Assembly (NCBI GenBank): GCA_049718665.1
Contig: JBNARO010000005.1
Location: forward strand, 8,136 to 72,135
From: NZ13-RE01 sp049718665
GTDB taxonomy: Bacteria; Dictyoglomota; Dictyoglomia; Dictyoglomales; Dictyoglomaceae
DNA: 64,000 nt
Direction: 5' to 3'
Of this stretch, positions 35,463 to 44,310 are shown piece after piece. Made by a program: the position numbers and the translations under genes. How positions within the stretch are numbered: position 1 is the stretch's first letter; each line of letters opens with the position of its first letter. The notes under the pieces are model-generated. The model had not been told where the DNA came from and did not search any database. It was given only the letters and a program-made list of their open reading frames with translations.

Positions 35463-36088
35463 TTCAATTCTTAGTAGATATTTTAAAATACATTTTGGAA
35501 TTTTTTTATTCTGGGACTAATAATTATGGACTTGCTATAATTCTCTTAGTAATTTTCATAAGAATACTTTTATATCCTTTGGTTCAAGCTCAACTTAAGT
35601 CTCTTCTTCTTATGCAAAAGATACAACCTGAAATTAAAAAACTTCAAGAAAAATTTAAGGATGATCCTCAAGCCTTTAATAGGGAGGTTATGATTCTTTA
35701 TAAACAATATAAGATAAATCCCGCTATGGGATGTTTACCTCTTTTACTTCAATTTCCCATTCTTATTGCTCTCTATCAATTATTATTGCATTATAAGTAT
35801 ACTACTATTCCTACTTTTCTTTGGATTTCTGACTTAACTAAACCTGATATAATACTTTTACTTCTTATGGGAATAACTCAATATTTTTCTGGAAAACTTT
35901 CTTCTATTTCTACAACTCCTGAGATGAAAAAACAACAGGAATTAAATAACATTCTTATGGCTGTTTTATTTACAGGCATGTTTTATTTCTTTAATATACC
36001 TGCAGGAGTAATGCTCTATTGGTTTACATCTAACCTTTTCCAGCTTCTTCAACAATTTATTGTAATAAAGCTTCATTTAGGAGGCTAA
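35459..36088 (+). CDS. yidC: Membrane protein insertase YidC
   Basis: A 209-residue integral membrane protein of the YidC/Oxa1 core type, five helices: NNYGLAIILLVIFIRILLYPL, RVLLMQKIQPEIK-like loop (LLLMQKIQPEIKKLQEKF), MGCLPLLLQFPILIALYQLL, then MLYWFTSNLFQLLQQF near the end. It lacks the large periplasmic P1 domain of proteobacterial YidC and has no lipoprotein signal. The family Arg of the hydrophilic groove is in FIRILLYP. ATG overlaps yidD stop (ATGA). Confidence 0.93.
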   Translation: MIQFLVDILKYILEFFYSGTNNYGLAIILLVIFIRILLYPLVQAQLKSLLLMQKIQPEIKKLQEKFKDDPQAFNREVMILYKQYKINPAMGCLPLLLQFPILIALYQLLLHYKYTTIPTFLWISDLTKPDIILLLLMGITQYFSGKLSSISTTPEMKKQQELNNILMAVLFTGMFYFFNIPAGVMLYWFTSNLFQLLQQFIVIKLHLGG

Positions 36089-36094
36089 GAAAAT

Positions 36095-36715
36095 ATGAAA
36101 GAGGTGGAAACAGAGGGAAGAACCTTAGATGAAGCTTTGAAAAAGGCTCAAATGGTTCTTGGGGTTCCTTTAGAAGATATAGATTATAAAATACTGGAGA
36201 TGGGAAAGGATGGAATCTTAGGGATTGGTGCAAGACCTTATAGAATTTATGCATGGATTAAGAAAAAACCCGAAGAAATGTTAGAAGAATTTTTAAAAGG
36301 TATCCTTAGAAGAATGAATATAAGAGTGAGAATAAAAGAAATTAAAAAAGAAAATAACATAATATTTAGTATTGAAGGAGAAAATTTAGGAAGACTTATT
36401 GGATATAATGGAAAAAATCTATCTGCATTGGAGCTTATCTTAAAATTATACGCTTCAAAAATAGGAATTAAAGAGATTATAAGTTTAGATATAGATCATT
36501 ATAGAGAAAGAAGAGAAAATTATTTGATAAATTTAGCAAAGAAATTGGCAAAAAGAGTAAAAGAAGAAAAAAAACAAATTGCTCTTAAACCCCTCCCTGC
36601 CAGAGAAAGAAGAATTATACATATTGCTCTACAAGAAGATCCTTATGTGTATACCTTTAGTGAGGGAGAGGACCCTAATAGAAGAGTAATCATAGCACCG
36701 AAAGAGAAAATATGA
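36095..36715 (+). CDS. khpB: RNA-binding protein KhpB (Jag/SpoIIIJ-associated)
   Basis: A 206-residue cytoplasmic protein: Jag-N domain (EVETEGRTLDEALKKAQMVLGVP), a KH domain (about 65-140; GRLIGYNGKNLSALELILKLYA) and an R3H domain (RENYLINLAKKLAKRVKEE...LPARERRIIHIAL). It binds RNA and influences division and envelope synthesis in gram-positive bacteria. Gene order after yidC is conserved. Overlaps mnmE by four bases. Confidence 0.93.
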   Translation: MKEVETEGRTLDEALKKAQMVLGVPLEDIDYKILEMGKDGILGIGARPYRIYAWIKKKPEEMLEEFLKGILRRMNIRVRIKEIKKENNIIFSIEGENLGRLIGYNGKNLSALELILKLYASKIGIKEIISLDIDHYRERRENYLINLAKKLAKRVKEEKKQIALKPLPARERRIIHIALQEDPYVYTFSEGEDPNRRVIIAPKEKI

Positions 36716-38094
36716 AGGAATATTTAAAGGATGACATTGTTGCTATATCTACACCCTTGGGGCATAGTGGAATTGGAGTTATCCGGCTAAGTGGACCCAA
36801 TGTAATCTCTTTAATTAAAGAGGTTTTTGTCCCTCATAAGAAAAAAGATATTACAAAGGTTCCTTCTCATACTCTTCATTATGGGAAAATAGTTGATGGA
36901 GAAAGAGTTATTGATGAGGTTATGATTGCTATTCTTAGGGCTCCTCATACTTATACTAAGGAAGATATGGTAGAGATTTATGCCCATGGTGGACCTATTC
37001 CCTTACAAGAAATTTTAAATCTTCTTATTAAAAAGGGGGCGAGACTTGCAGAAAGAGGAGAATTTACTAAAAGAGCTTTTTTAAATGGAAGGGTTGATCT
37101 TTTACAGGCAGAAGGGGTATTGGAAATTATTCAGGCGAGGAGTTCAAGATCCTTAGAAATTGCTATCAAGAAATTAGAAGGAGAATCTTCTAAGATTTTA
37201 AGAAAAATAAAGAATAAAATTGAGAACTTAAGAATATATTTAGAGGCTTCTTTAGATTTTCCTGAAGATGTAAGTGAGTTAGAAAAAGAAGGATGGATTA
37301 ATTCTTTAGAAGAATTGATAAAAGAGACAAAAGAACTGATAGAGAAAGCTGAGAGAGGAGACTGGCTTAAGGGAGGATATAAGGTAGTTCTTGCGGGAAA
37401 ACCTAATGTTGGAAAATCAAGTCTTTTTAATGCCTTAATGAGAGAGGAAAGGGTAATTGTAACTCCTATTCCTGGAACTACAAGGGACTATATTGAAGGA
37501 GAGTTATACTTGTCAGGGTATCTTATAAGGCTATTTGATACCGCAGGGCTTAGAGAGCCAAGAGATGAAGTAGAGGCTATAGGTATTAAGAAGACTCAGG
37601 AGGTAATAAAAAAAGCAAATCTTATTTTATTTTTAATAGATATATCAGAGCCATTAAAAGACGAGGATTTAGAATTATTTAGAAAGATTTTTGAAGAAAA
37701 TATTAAGATTATTATTGTTTTAAATAAAATTGATCTTGAAAGGAAGATTGAAGAAGATGAGTTAGAAAAATATTTTCCTAAAATTCCAAAAGTTTATATA
37801 TCTGCATATACAAAGGAAGGTTTGGATATATTAGAGAAAATAATTTTGGATCATATCCAGGAAGAGGAATCTCTGGATGTTTTATTTTTCAATACTTATC
37901 ATCAAGAAGAATTGAAAAAGGCTTATGATATTCTTACTCAGTCCTTAGAAATCATTAAAAATCCCTATGGTGGAATGGACATTTTAGCAGAAAGTCTTTT
38001 TGATGTGGAAAAAATATTTGGAAATATCTTAGGAGAAGATGTATCTATTGATATAGTAGATAAGATTTTTGAGAATTTTTGTATAGGAAAATAG
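36712..38094 (+). CDS. mnmE: tRNA modification GTPase MnmE (TrmE)
   Basis: A 460-residue GTPase: N-terminal folate-binding domain (1-120; DDIVAISTPLGHSGIGVIRLSG), helical domain, G domain with P-loop GKPNVGKSS, TPIPGTTRDYIEG, DTAG and NKID, and the C-terminal CIGK with the essential Cys. With MnmG it makes the xnm5U modification of tRNA anticodon U34. ATG overlaps khpB stop. Confidence 0.97.
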   Translation: MKEYLKDDIVAISTPLGHSGIGVIRLSGPNVISLIKEVFVPHKKKDITKVPSHTLHYGKIVDGERVIDEVMIAILRAPHTYTKEDMVEIYAHGGPIPLQEILNLLIKKGARLAERGEFTKRAFLNGRVDLLQAEGVLEIIQARSSRSLEIAIKKLEGESSKILRKIKNKIENLRIYLEASLDFPEDVSELEKEGWINSLEELIKETKELIEKAERGDWLKGGYKVVLAGKPNVGKSSLFNALMREERVIVTPIPGTTRDYIEGELYLSGYLIRLFDTAGLREPRDEVEAIGIKKTQEVIKKANLILFLIDISEPLKDEDLELFRKIFEENIKIIIVLNKIDLERKIEEDELEKYFPKIPKVYISAYTKEGLDILEKIILDHIQEEESLDVLFFNTYHQEELKKAYDILTQSLEIIKNPYGGMDILAESLFDVEKIFGNILGEDVSIDIVDKIFENFCIGK

Positions 38095-38104
38095 GGAGGA
38101 TTAT

Positions 38105-38983
38105 ATGAATAACTTTTGGATATTTTTATTGGGAATGATTCAAGGAATTACAGAATTTTTACCTATAAGTAGTACTGCTCATCTTATTCTTATACCATAC
38201 CTTATAAAAGTACCAGATTTTGGACTAACTTTTAATGTAGGACTTCATTTAGGAACTTTTTTGGCAGTAATTATTTACTTTTTAAGGGATTGGATAGAAC
38301 TTATATTAGGACTATTTAAAGAGGGAGAAAAAAGAAGACTTCTTGGATTAATCATTTTAGCATCTCTTCCCGCAGGAATTTTTGGAATTATTTTAGACCC
38401 TTTTGTAGAAAAGATTTCAGAACCTCAAACATATTCTTTTGCGGTGTGGATTATACTTGTTGGAGTAGTGACTTTTGGAATCATATTTATTCTTTTAGAA
38501 AAATATTCCGCTAAAAACCTTGAAATCAAAGATTTAGATGTGAAAAAAGCTCTTAATATAGGATTCTGGCAGGTACTTTCTCTCTTTCCTGGTGTATCAA
38601 GATCAGGATCTACTATATCAGGAGGAATGTTTATAGGATTAAAAAGAGAAGAAGCCACAAAGTTTTCTTTTCTTCTTTCACTCCCTATAATAGGTGGAGC
38701 GGTCTTATTAAAATTTTTACAGCTTTTTAAAGAAGGAACCAAAGGAGAAATATCATTAATTCTTTATGGAGCCTTAATCTCATTTATTGTAGGGCTTATA
38801 AGTATTCATACCCTATTAAATTATGTTCGAAGATTTTCTCTAAGAGTATTTTCTTATTATAGATTTATTCTTGCTATTGCTATTATCTTGGCATATTTTA
38901 ATTTGAAAATTCCAGCTCTTATTATCCTTAGCGTCGCAGTAATTTACCTTGCTACTTTTCTCTTACTTAAACAGCGTCTCTAA
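38105..38983 (+). CDS. uppP: Undecaprenyl-diphosphatase UppP (BacA)
   Basis: A 292-residue membrane enzyme of about eight helices that recycles undecaprenyl phosphate. Signatures: GMIQGITEFLPISSTAHLIL near the N-terminus (catalytic Glu and Ser) and LSLFPGVSRSGSTI in the middle (PGxSRS box). AATAGGGAGG precedes the ATG. Its 3' end overlaps the convergent YgiQ gene by 21 bases. Confidence 0.95.
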   Translation: MNNFWIFLLGMIQGITEFLPISSTAHLILIPYLIKVPDFGLTFNVGLHLGTFLAVIIYFLRDWIELILGLFKEGEKRRLLGLIILASLPAGIFGIILDPFVEKISEPQTYSFAVWIILVGVVTFGIIFILLEKYSAKNLEIKDLDVKKALNIGFWQVLSLFPGVSRSGSTISGGMFIGLKREEATKFSFLLSLPIIGGAVLLKFLQLFKEGTKGEISLILYGALISFIVGLISIHTLLNYVRRFSLRVFSYYRFILAIAIILAYFNLKIPALIILSVAVIYLATFLLLKQRL

Positions 38984-40750
38984 AGGGAAATGGATTTTGG
39001 ACCTGTTTCTCAAAAGGAATTCTCTATTTTTCTTATCCCTATACTGTACCAATGCTCTTTGGAGCTTCCTTTCTTCATAAGTTTTTGCAACATAAATTTT
39101 CTCTTTCCTAAATGGGTGATATTCTGTATAAAAAGAGCAAGATGCGGATGTTAAGGGAAGAGGAGTATAGTCCTGAATTTGTTCCAAATAATGTCCCAGT
39201 CCTTTTACATATATGGCTAAGTCCCATGCATCCTCTATAGTACTTCCTGGATGAGCGGATATAAAATATGGGATTAGATAGAACTCTTTCTTTTGTCTTT
39301 TTATCTCTTTTTCAAAAATCTCCACAAATTTTTCATATACTTCAAATTTTGGCTTTCTCATAATTTCAAGAACATGATCCTTTACATGTTCTGGAGCGGT
39401 AGAAAGTTGTCCTCCCACGTATCCTTCTTCTATAATCTTTCTTATATATTCTGGATCTTTTAATGCAAGATCATGTCTTATTCCTGAAGCAATAAATAAA
39501 TGTTTTACCTTTGAAATATTTTTTACTTTTTTAAATAGGTTTAACTGTCTCGAGAAATCTACCTCAAGATATGGGCAAATATCTGGGAAAAGACAATCTC
39601 TTTTTGAGCAAGAGCCAGGAATTTTGTGAATTTTACATCTTATTCCATACATGTTTGAGGTAGGTCCACCTATATCACTTATAGTCCCTCTAAACATGGG
39701 ATGAGAGAGCAATCTTTTTACCTCTTCTAAAATGGATTTTTCGCTTCTCTCTATAACTTGCCATCCTTGATGGAGGTTTAAAGAACAAAAAGAACAACTA
39801 CCAAAGCACCCTCTATGGGAAGTAATAGAGGTAATAACAGTTTTTAAAGCAGGGATTTCCTCTTTATATGAAGGATGAGGCTTCCTTGTAAAAGGAAGGG
39901 AATAAATAAAATCTACATCAAAAGTGGTATATATAGGAGGTGGGTTTTGAATTACATATCTTTTTCCATCTTTTTGAACTAATGTTTTTCTTTCTTTTAT
40001 ACCTTTTATTAAGAGGTTCTGAAATTCAAAGTAAGCCTCTTTATTAGTTGAAACTTCTTCAAAACTAGGGAGGGAAATATAATCTTTATCTTTTAAAAAT
40101 TTATCTATCTCTTTCTCGCTTAAAGAGAAAACTATACCTGGAATTTGATAAATCTCATACCAATCTTTATTTTCTGCCAAGGCTTTTGCTATCTCTATAA
40201 TCTGTTTTTCACCCATTCCATATACAATTATCTTTGCTCGAGATTCCAGAAGAATAGAATGTCTTACTTTATCTTCCCAATAATCATAATGAGAAAATCT
40301 TCTTAAACTTGCTTCTATTCCTCCTAAGATTATAGGGACATCAGGATATAATTCATGGACTATGTTAGAGTAAACTAATACCGCTCTATCAGGTCTTTTC
40401 CCTGTTTTTCCTCCTTCAGAATATGCATCTTCTTTTCTTGGTCTTTTGTTGGGACTATAATTTGCTACCATAGAGTCTAAACTTCCCGCTGAGATTCCAA
40501 AGAAGAGTCTTGGCTTTCCTAACACTTTAAAATCCTCTTTATTTTTCCAATTAGGTTGAGGAATAATCCCTACAGAAAATCCTATAGATTCTAAAACTCT
40601 TCCTATTATAGCTATTCCAAAAGAAGGATGGTCTATATATGCATCTCCAGAGATTAAAATAATATCCAATTGATCCCAACCTACTTTTTTAGCCTCGTAA
40701 AGATTAATAGGCAAAAATTTTTTAAAATTCACAGTTGCAACTTTTTCCAC
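38963..40750 (-). CDS. YgiQ-family radical SAM protein
   Basis: A 595-residue protein. Cluster motif C-x3-C-x2-C is in HRGCFGSCSFCS; the N-terminal half is the family's Rossmann-like region (DIILISGDAYIDHPSFGIAIIGRVLE) and a partial second Cys set (KIPGSCSKRDCLFPDICPY) sits in the middle. The reaction is unknown; homologues are described as UPF0313. Start taken as GTG 40750, overlapping the CDF gene by 29 bases; a GTG six codons downstream is an alternative. No operon relation to uppP, which is opposite. Confidence 0.9.
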   Translation of the reverse strand: MEKVATVNFKKFLPINLYEAKKVGWDQLDIILISGDAYIDHPSFGIAIIGRVLESIGFSVGIIPQPNWKNKEDFKVLGKPRLFFGISAGSLDSMVANYSPNKRPRKEDAYSEGGKTGKRPDRAVLVYSNIVHELYPDVPIILGGIEASLRRFSHYDYWEDKVRHSILLESRAKIIVYGMGEKQIIEIAKALAENKDWYEIYQIPGIVFSLSEKEIDKFLKDKDYISLPSFEEVSTNKEAYFEFQNLLIKGIKERKTLVQKDGKRYVIQNPPPIYTTFDVDFIYSLPFTRKPHPSYKEEIPALKTVITSITSHRGCFGSCSFCSLNLHQGWQVIERSEKSILEEVKRLLSHPMFRGTISDIGGPTSNMYGIRCKIHKIPGSCSKRDCLFPDICPYLEVDFSRQLNLFKKVKNISKVKHLFIASGIRHDLALKDPEYIRKIIEEGYVGGQLSTAPEHVKDHVLEIMRKPKFEVYEKFVEIFEKEIKRQKKEFYLIPYFISAHPGSTIEDAWDLAIYVKGLGHYLEQIQDYTPLPLTSASCSFYTEYHPFRKEKIYVAKTYEERKLQRALVQYRDKKNREFLLRNRSKIHFPLETLFK

Positions 40751-41588
40751 CCTCTACTTCCAACTGTAAGGTAGAATGATTTATCCCCAAATTTTCTCTT
40801 AATCTTTTCTCGATGGTATTACATATTTTTTCTGCATCAGATAATTTCTGATCCTCTACTACTATATGAGCAGATAAAGCTATCTCTTTACTGTCTATTT
40901 GCCAAACGTGAAGATGATGAACTTCTTTTACTCCTGGAACTCTTAGTATGCTTTCTTCTATCTCCTTAGGATTTAAATGATAAGGAGTTCCTTCTAAAAG
41001 TATATGAATGGAATTTTTTAATATATCATAACTTCCTGAGAGGACAAAGAAAGCAATAATTAAAGATACAACAGTATCTGCAATATAAATATTTTTCCAA
41101 AGAATTAAAAGAGATGCAATAATAACTCCTACAGAAGATAGACTATCCAAGACTAAATGTAAAAAGGCGCTTCTAATATTTAAATTTTCATGACTTTCTT
41201 TGTGTAAAAGGCCCGCACCTAATATATTCCCTACAAGTCCTAAAACTGCCACAATAAATGTGGGAAATCCTAAAATCTTTGGTGGGTTTTTGATCCTTTC
41301 ATAAGCTTCGTATAAGAGAAAGAAAAAAAGTCCTAAAAGAAGAAGTCCATTAAGTAAGGCAGATAATACTTCTAATCTTCTATATCCATAGGAATGAAGT
41401 AAATCTCTTTTTTTGTTTTTAGATATTAAATCAGCAATATAACTTATAAAAAGGGCGAAAAAGTCATTTATATTATGAAAGGCATCACTAACTAAGGCTA
41501 AGCTATTGGCTAATATTCCTCCAATAACTTCTCCTATTGCTATAAAAATATTTAAAAACATTGCCCAAAAAAGCTTATTTATTTCCAT
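40722..41588 (-). CDS. Cation diffusion facilitator family transporter
   Basis: A 288-residue metal/H+ antiporter with six membrane helices: AMFLNIFIAIGEVIGGILANSLALVSDAFHNINDFFALFISY, including the family's metal site S-D-A-x-H. Second metal-site pattern HLVLDSLSSVGVI in helix 5. A cytoplasmic C-terminal domain (about 210-288) with Cys and His in GVKEVHHLHVWQ and the final Cys pair CNC. Zn2+, Mn2+ or Fe2+ are possible. The C-terminal end overlaps YgiQ. Confidence 0.9.
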   Translation of the reverse strand: MEINKLFWAMFLNIFIAIGEVIGGILANSLALVSDAFHNINDFFALFISYIADLISKNKKRDLLHSYGYRRLEVLSALLNGLLLLGLFFFLLYEAYERIKNPPKILGFPTFIVAVLGLVGNILGAGLLHKESHENLNIRSAFLHLVLDSLSSVGVIIASLLILWKNIYIADTVVSLIIAFFVLSGSYDILKNSIHILLEGTPYHLNPKEIEESILRVPGVKEVHHLHVWQIDSKEIALSAHIVVEDQKLSDAEKICNTIEKRLRENLGINHSTLQLEVEGGKSCNCEF

Positions 41589-41651
41589 TTTTCCCTTCCA
41601 ATAAATTAAATTACCACTAAGTATTTTACAGAAAAAATTGCAATTGTGAAA

Positions 41652-41927
41652 GGGAGACTGGAAGCTGAAATAAGAGGATTTAAGGGTATAAAAATAGCAA
41701 AAAATATCTTAGATAAAGCTTAAGACAGTATAAAGGAGCTAAAAAAGAGGGATAAAGTAGATGTGATAGACGAAATGAGAAAGAAAAATAGAATAGAGAG
41801 TGTATTTGGGAACATAAAAAGAGGAGGAAGAGACTACTTTATAAGAATTCTTTTAATTTGGCTCTTTAAAATTGCCCTTCTAAATATATCATTTCCCCTT
41901 ATTTAAAATTTTTTTGAACAGTCTCCC
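41652..41927 (+). pseudogene. Decayed IS element with transposase C-terminus (IS5/IS1182-like)
   Basis: Bases 41589-42096 contain no intact gene. The in-frame piece ending at 41906 reads RKKNRIESVFGNIKRGG, then a hydrophobic tail ending in SFPLI, like the DDE transposase C-terminus (N-R-x-E-x-x-F-x-x-I/L-K). A very similar piece occurs at 46379-46534. CAGTCTCCC at 41919-41927 is inverted against GGGAGACTG at 41652-41660, giving element ends of GGGAG-type. Stops and frameshifts upstream make the rest unreadable. Length 276 bases indicates a heavily deleted remnant. Confidence 0.6.
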
Positions 41928-41935
41928 ATTTATAC

Positions 41936-41964
41936 TTGACACAGAGATAAAAAAGTATTACCAT
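41936..41964 (+). promoter_or_regulatory. Promoter for the sugar ABC transporter
   Basis: TTGACA, a 17-base spacer and TACCAT (4 of 6) lie just eight bases past the IS remnant end. Bases 41970-41979 (ACGATTGCGT) overlie the likely start point and form a weak ACG-N4-CGT half-palindrome that might be an operator of a LacI-type regulator; support is thin. First ribosome-site-like sequence GGAGGTG is at 42001 but no gene uses it. Confidence 0.6.
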
Positions 41965-42096
41965 AATAAACGATTGCGTAATTGATTTATAGAAAGAAAA
42001 GGAGGTGAGAAGGAGAAATAACTTTTATTAATAAGGGGGGATTTAGAAGTTGTTTTTAAACTATTTTACAAAAATTTGAAAGAAGGAAAGGGTAAC

Positions 42097-42174
42097 ATGA
42101 AGAAGTTTTTGAAAGTCTTGTTTTTAGGAGTAGTGGTTTGTAGTTTTATTCTAGGTGGCATACATGAAGCTTGA
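42097..42174 (+). pseudogene. Orphan signal peptide, relic of a solute-binding protein
   Basis: Twenty-five codons: M-K-K-F-L-K-V-L-F then a hydrophobic core and a stop (GGIHEA). It has a reasonable ribosome site (AAAGGAAAGGG) and looks like the exported N-terminus of a binding protein whose mature part is gone. It sits directly ahead of the permease. Could be a translated leader instead. Confidence 0.5.
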
Positions 42175-42202
42175 TAATGTAAACTTTTTTAGAGGGGAGT
42201 TG

Positions 42203-43156
42203 ATGGAGATAAAAGCCGGTAATCAAAAGCCAAAGTCTTATTTTCGCGAGTTAAATATTCTTCTTGCTCTTATTATATTGTGTATCTTTATCACAATAAT
42301 GAATCCCAAATTTGTCACGCCTTTTAATTTACAAGTAGTTGCCAGACAAATAGCAATTTACGGTCTTATTGCCATAGGAGAAACTTTGATAATCATTGGT
42401 GGTGGTATAGACCTTTCTGTGGGTTCTCTGGTTGCTCTTACAGGAGTCCTTGTAGCTCTCTTTATGAAAAATGGCATGGACATGATGGTAGCAATTCTTG
42501 CGGTCTTAATCATCTCTTGTCTCATAGGACTTTGGCACGCATTTTTTGTTACTAAACTCAAAGTTCCTCCTTTTATAATTACCTTAGGAACCCTTACTGC
42601 AGCAAGAGGGCTTGCCTCGGTTATTACTAAAGGATGGCCTATTATTGGTCTTCCTGAAAAGTTCTTTTTTATAGGGCAGGGAGATCTCTGGGGAATTCCT
42701 TTTCCCACTATAATATTGATAATATTTGCAATTTTAGCCTTCTTTATTACTAAATATACAGTACTTGGTAGAAATTTATACGCGGTTGGAGGTAATATTG
42801 AGGCTGCAAGGCTTTCTGGAATAGATGTGGACAAAGTGAGGATATTTACTTATATCTTTGGATCTTTCCTTGCAGGAATTACAGGGATAATTATTGCTTC
42901 AAGATTAAGTCAAGGACAAGCAGGAGTTGGAGGAGGTTATGAATTAAGTGCTATAGCAGCTGCAGTGATAGGAGGTACTTCCCTCTCAGGGGGTGAAGGG
43001 ACTATTTTAGGTACAATAATCGGTGCAAGTATCATGTCAGTAATCTATAATGGGCTCATACTTCTTGAAATCTCCTCTTATTGGCATGATGTAGTAATGG
43101 GTCTTGTAATAGTTACAGCAGTTACAATAGATATATGGAGAAAGAGAAAAAGATAA
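42203..43156 (+). CDS. Sugar ABC transporter permease, RbsC family
   Basis: Inner-membrane permease of 317 residues with about eight to ten helices. Family patterns: NPKFVTPFNLQVVARQIAIYGLIAIGETLIIIGGGIDLSVGSL near the N-terminus and YELSAIAAAVIGGTSLSGGEGT in the coupling loop. The start at ATG 42203 is chosen (AGAGGGGAG upstream); a GTG at 42155 is in frame but without a site. Part of a CUT2-type importer (ribose/xylose/galactose or autoinducer-2 class). Confidence 0.92.
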   Translation: MEIKAGNQKPKSYFRELNILLALIILCIFITIMNPKFVTPFNLQVVARQIAIYGLIAIGETLIIIGGGIDLSVGSLVALTGVLVALFMKNGMDMMVAILAVLIISCLIGLWHAFFVTKLKVPPFIITLGTLTAARGLASVITKGWPIIGLPEKFFFIGQGDLWGIPFPTIILIIFAILAFFITKYTVLGRNLYAVGGNIEAARLSGIDVDKVRIFTYIFGSFLAGITGIIIASRLSQGQAGVGGGYELSAIAAAVIGGTSLSGGEGTILGTIIGASIMSVIYNGLILLEISSYWHDVVMGLVIVTAVTIDIWRKRKR

Positions 43157-43238
43157 ATAATAATTTGGGGGGGTGAGAAGATACTTAATCTCTTTGATTC
43201 TTCTATCTTTCAAAAACTTCTAATAGGAGGTGTCTTCC

Positions 43239-44255
43239 ATGCGTAAGATCTTAGTTGCTATTTTAATCATTCTTTTCCCTATTATTTTCTCTATAGGATA
43301 TTCCAAAGAAATACACGTAGCGGTCATTGGAAAATCAGTGCACCCTTACTGGGCAGAGGTAGAGCTTGGAGTTAACCAAGCAGCCAAAGATTTAAGAGTA
43401 AAAGCCACTTTCTTTGTACCTCAAAAGGAAGATATTCCTGCTCAGATATCCCAAATGGAGTCTTTTATTGCCATGGGTATTGACGGTATTGCCATTGCTC
43501 CTTCTGACCCAACTGCTATAGCCCCAACTATTGAAAAAGCCATGGCAAAAGGTATTCCAGTGATCACCCTTGATACCGATGCCCCTCAAAGTAAAAGATT
43601 AGTCTATATTGGAACTGACAACTACTCCGCTGGTAAAATCGCAGGAATGGTTATGAAGGACCTTCTCGGTATAAAAGGGGGAAAAGTAGCTATAGGTACT
43701 GGATCTCTCACAGCCATGAACTCTTTGGAAAGAATTCGTGGATTCATGGATGGAATAGCTTCCAATAAGAGAATTGTCGTAGTAACAAAACCAGCTCTCT
43801 GCGATTTTGAGGATACAGGAAGAGCTGTTACCCTTGCAGAACAAGCTCTCCTGACCTATCCAGACCTTAGAGGTTTCTTTGGTGTTTATGCTTTTAATGG
43901 ACCTGCTGCAGCAAAAGCAGTAAAAGCTGCAGGAAAGATAGGTCAAGTATTAATAGTATGCTTTGATACTACTGCGGAACATATGCAACTTATAAAAGAA
44001 GGAGTAATTTCTGCTACCGTAGGTCAAAGACCATATATGATGGGATACAAGAGTGTGGAAGTTCTAACCAAGATGGCACAAAAAGGTGTTGATGCAACCC
44101 TTAAAGAATTACCAGCAAGTAGAATCATTGATACTGGCGTAGATGTGGTAGCAGGGGATAAATATGTAAAGAGCATAAAGAGCGTACAGGCATTGACCGT
44201 AGAACAATATAGAAAGAAATTACAAGAACTTGGTATACCTGTTCAAGGATGGTAG
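43239..44255 (+). CDS. Sugar ABC transporter substrate-binding protein, RbsB family
   Basis: A 338-residue periplasmic receptor: signal peptide ending GYSKE near residue 24, then IHVAVIGKSVHPYWAEVELGVNQAAKDL, the type I periplasmic-binding fold; hinge segments include GIDGIAIAPSDPTAIAPTIEKAMAKGIPVITLDTDAP and YIGTDNYSAGKIAG, close to RbsB/XylF. ATG 43239 follows TAGGAGGTG. The exact pentose or hexose is not determined. It lies between permease and ATPase, an unusual order, and is followed by a hairpin. Confidence 0.92.
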   Translation: MRKILVAILIILFPIIFSIGYSKEIHVAVIGKSVHPYWAEVELGVNQAAKDLRVKATFFVPQKEDIPAQISQMESFIAMGIDGIAIAPSDPTAIAPTIEKAMAKGIPVITLDTDAPQSKRLVYIGTDNYSAGKIAGMVMKDLLGIKGGKVAIGTGSLTAMNSLERIRGFMDGIASNKRIVVVTKPALCDFEDTGRAVTLAEQALLTYPDLRGFFGVYAFNGPAAAKAVKAAGKIGQVLIVCFDTTAEHMQLIKEGVISATVGQRPYMMGYKSVEVLTKMAQKGVDATLKELPASRIIDTGVDVVAGDKYVKSIKSVQALTVEQYRKKLQELGIPVQGW

Positions 44256-44263
44256 TATAAAAG

Positions 44264-44285
44264 TAGGGGGGACTTCTCCCCCCTA
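44264..44285 (+). terminator. Intercistronic hairpin between binding protein and ATPase genes
   Basis: TAGGGGGGA and TCCCCCCTA pair perfectly over nine bases with a CTTC-type loop, followed by ATTTG. The ATPase gene starts at 44311 with a GGGAGG site. It probably attenuates read-through so the binding protein is made in excess, as is common in sugar importers. The T-run is short, so termination would be partial. Confidence 0.75.
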
Positions 44286-44310
44286 TTTGTGTTAAGGGAG
44301 GCCTTTAAAA

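Noticed and set aside
41953..41968. Near match between this stretch and 5004-5019 (reverse strand) as a shared IS end
   Set aside because: It is short, AT-rich, and the flanking orientation differs at the two places; the promoter explains this stretch better.
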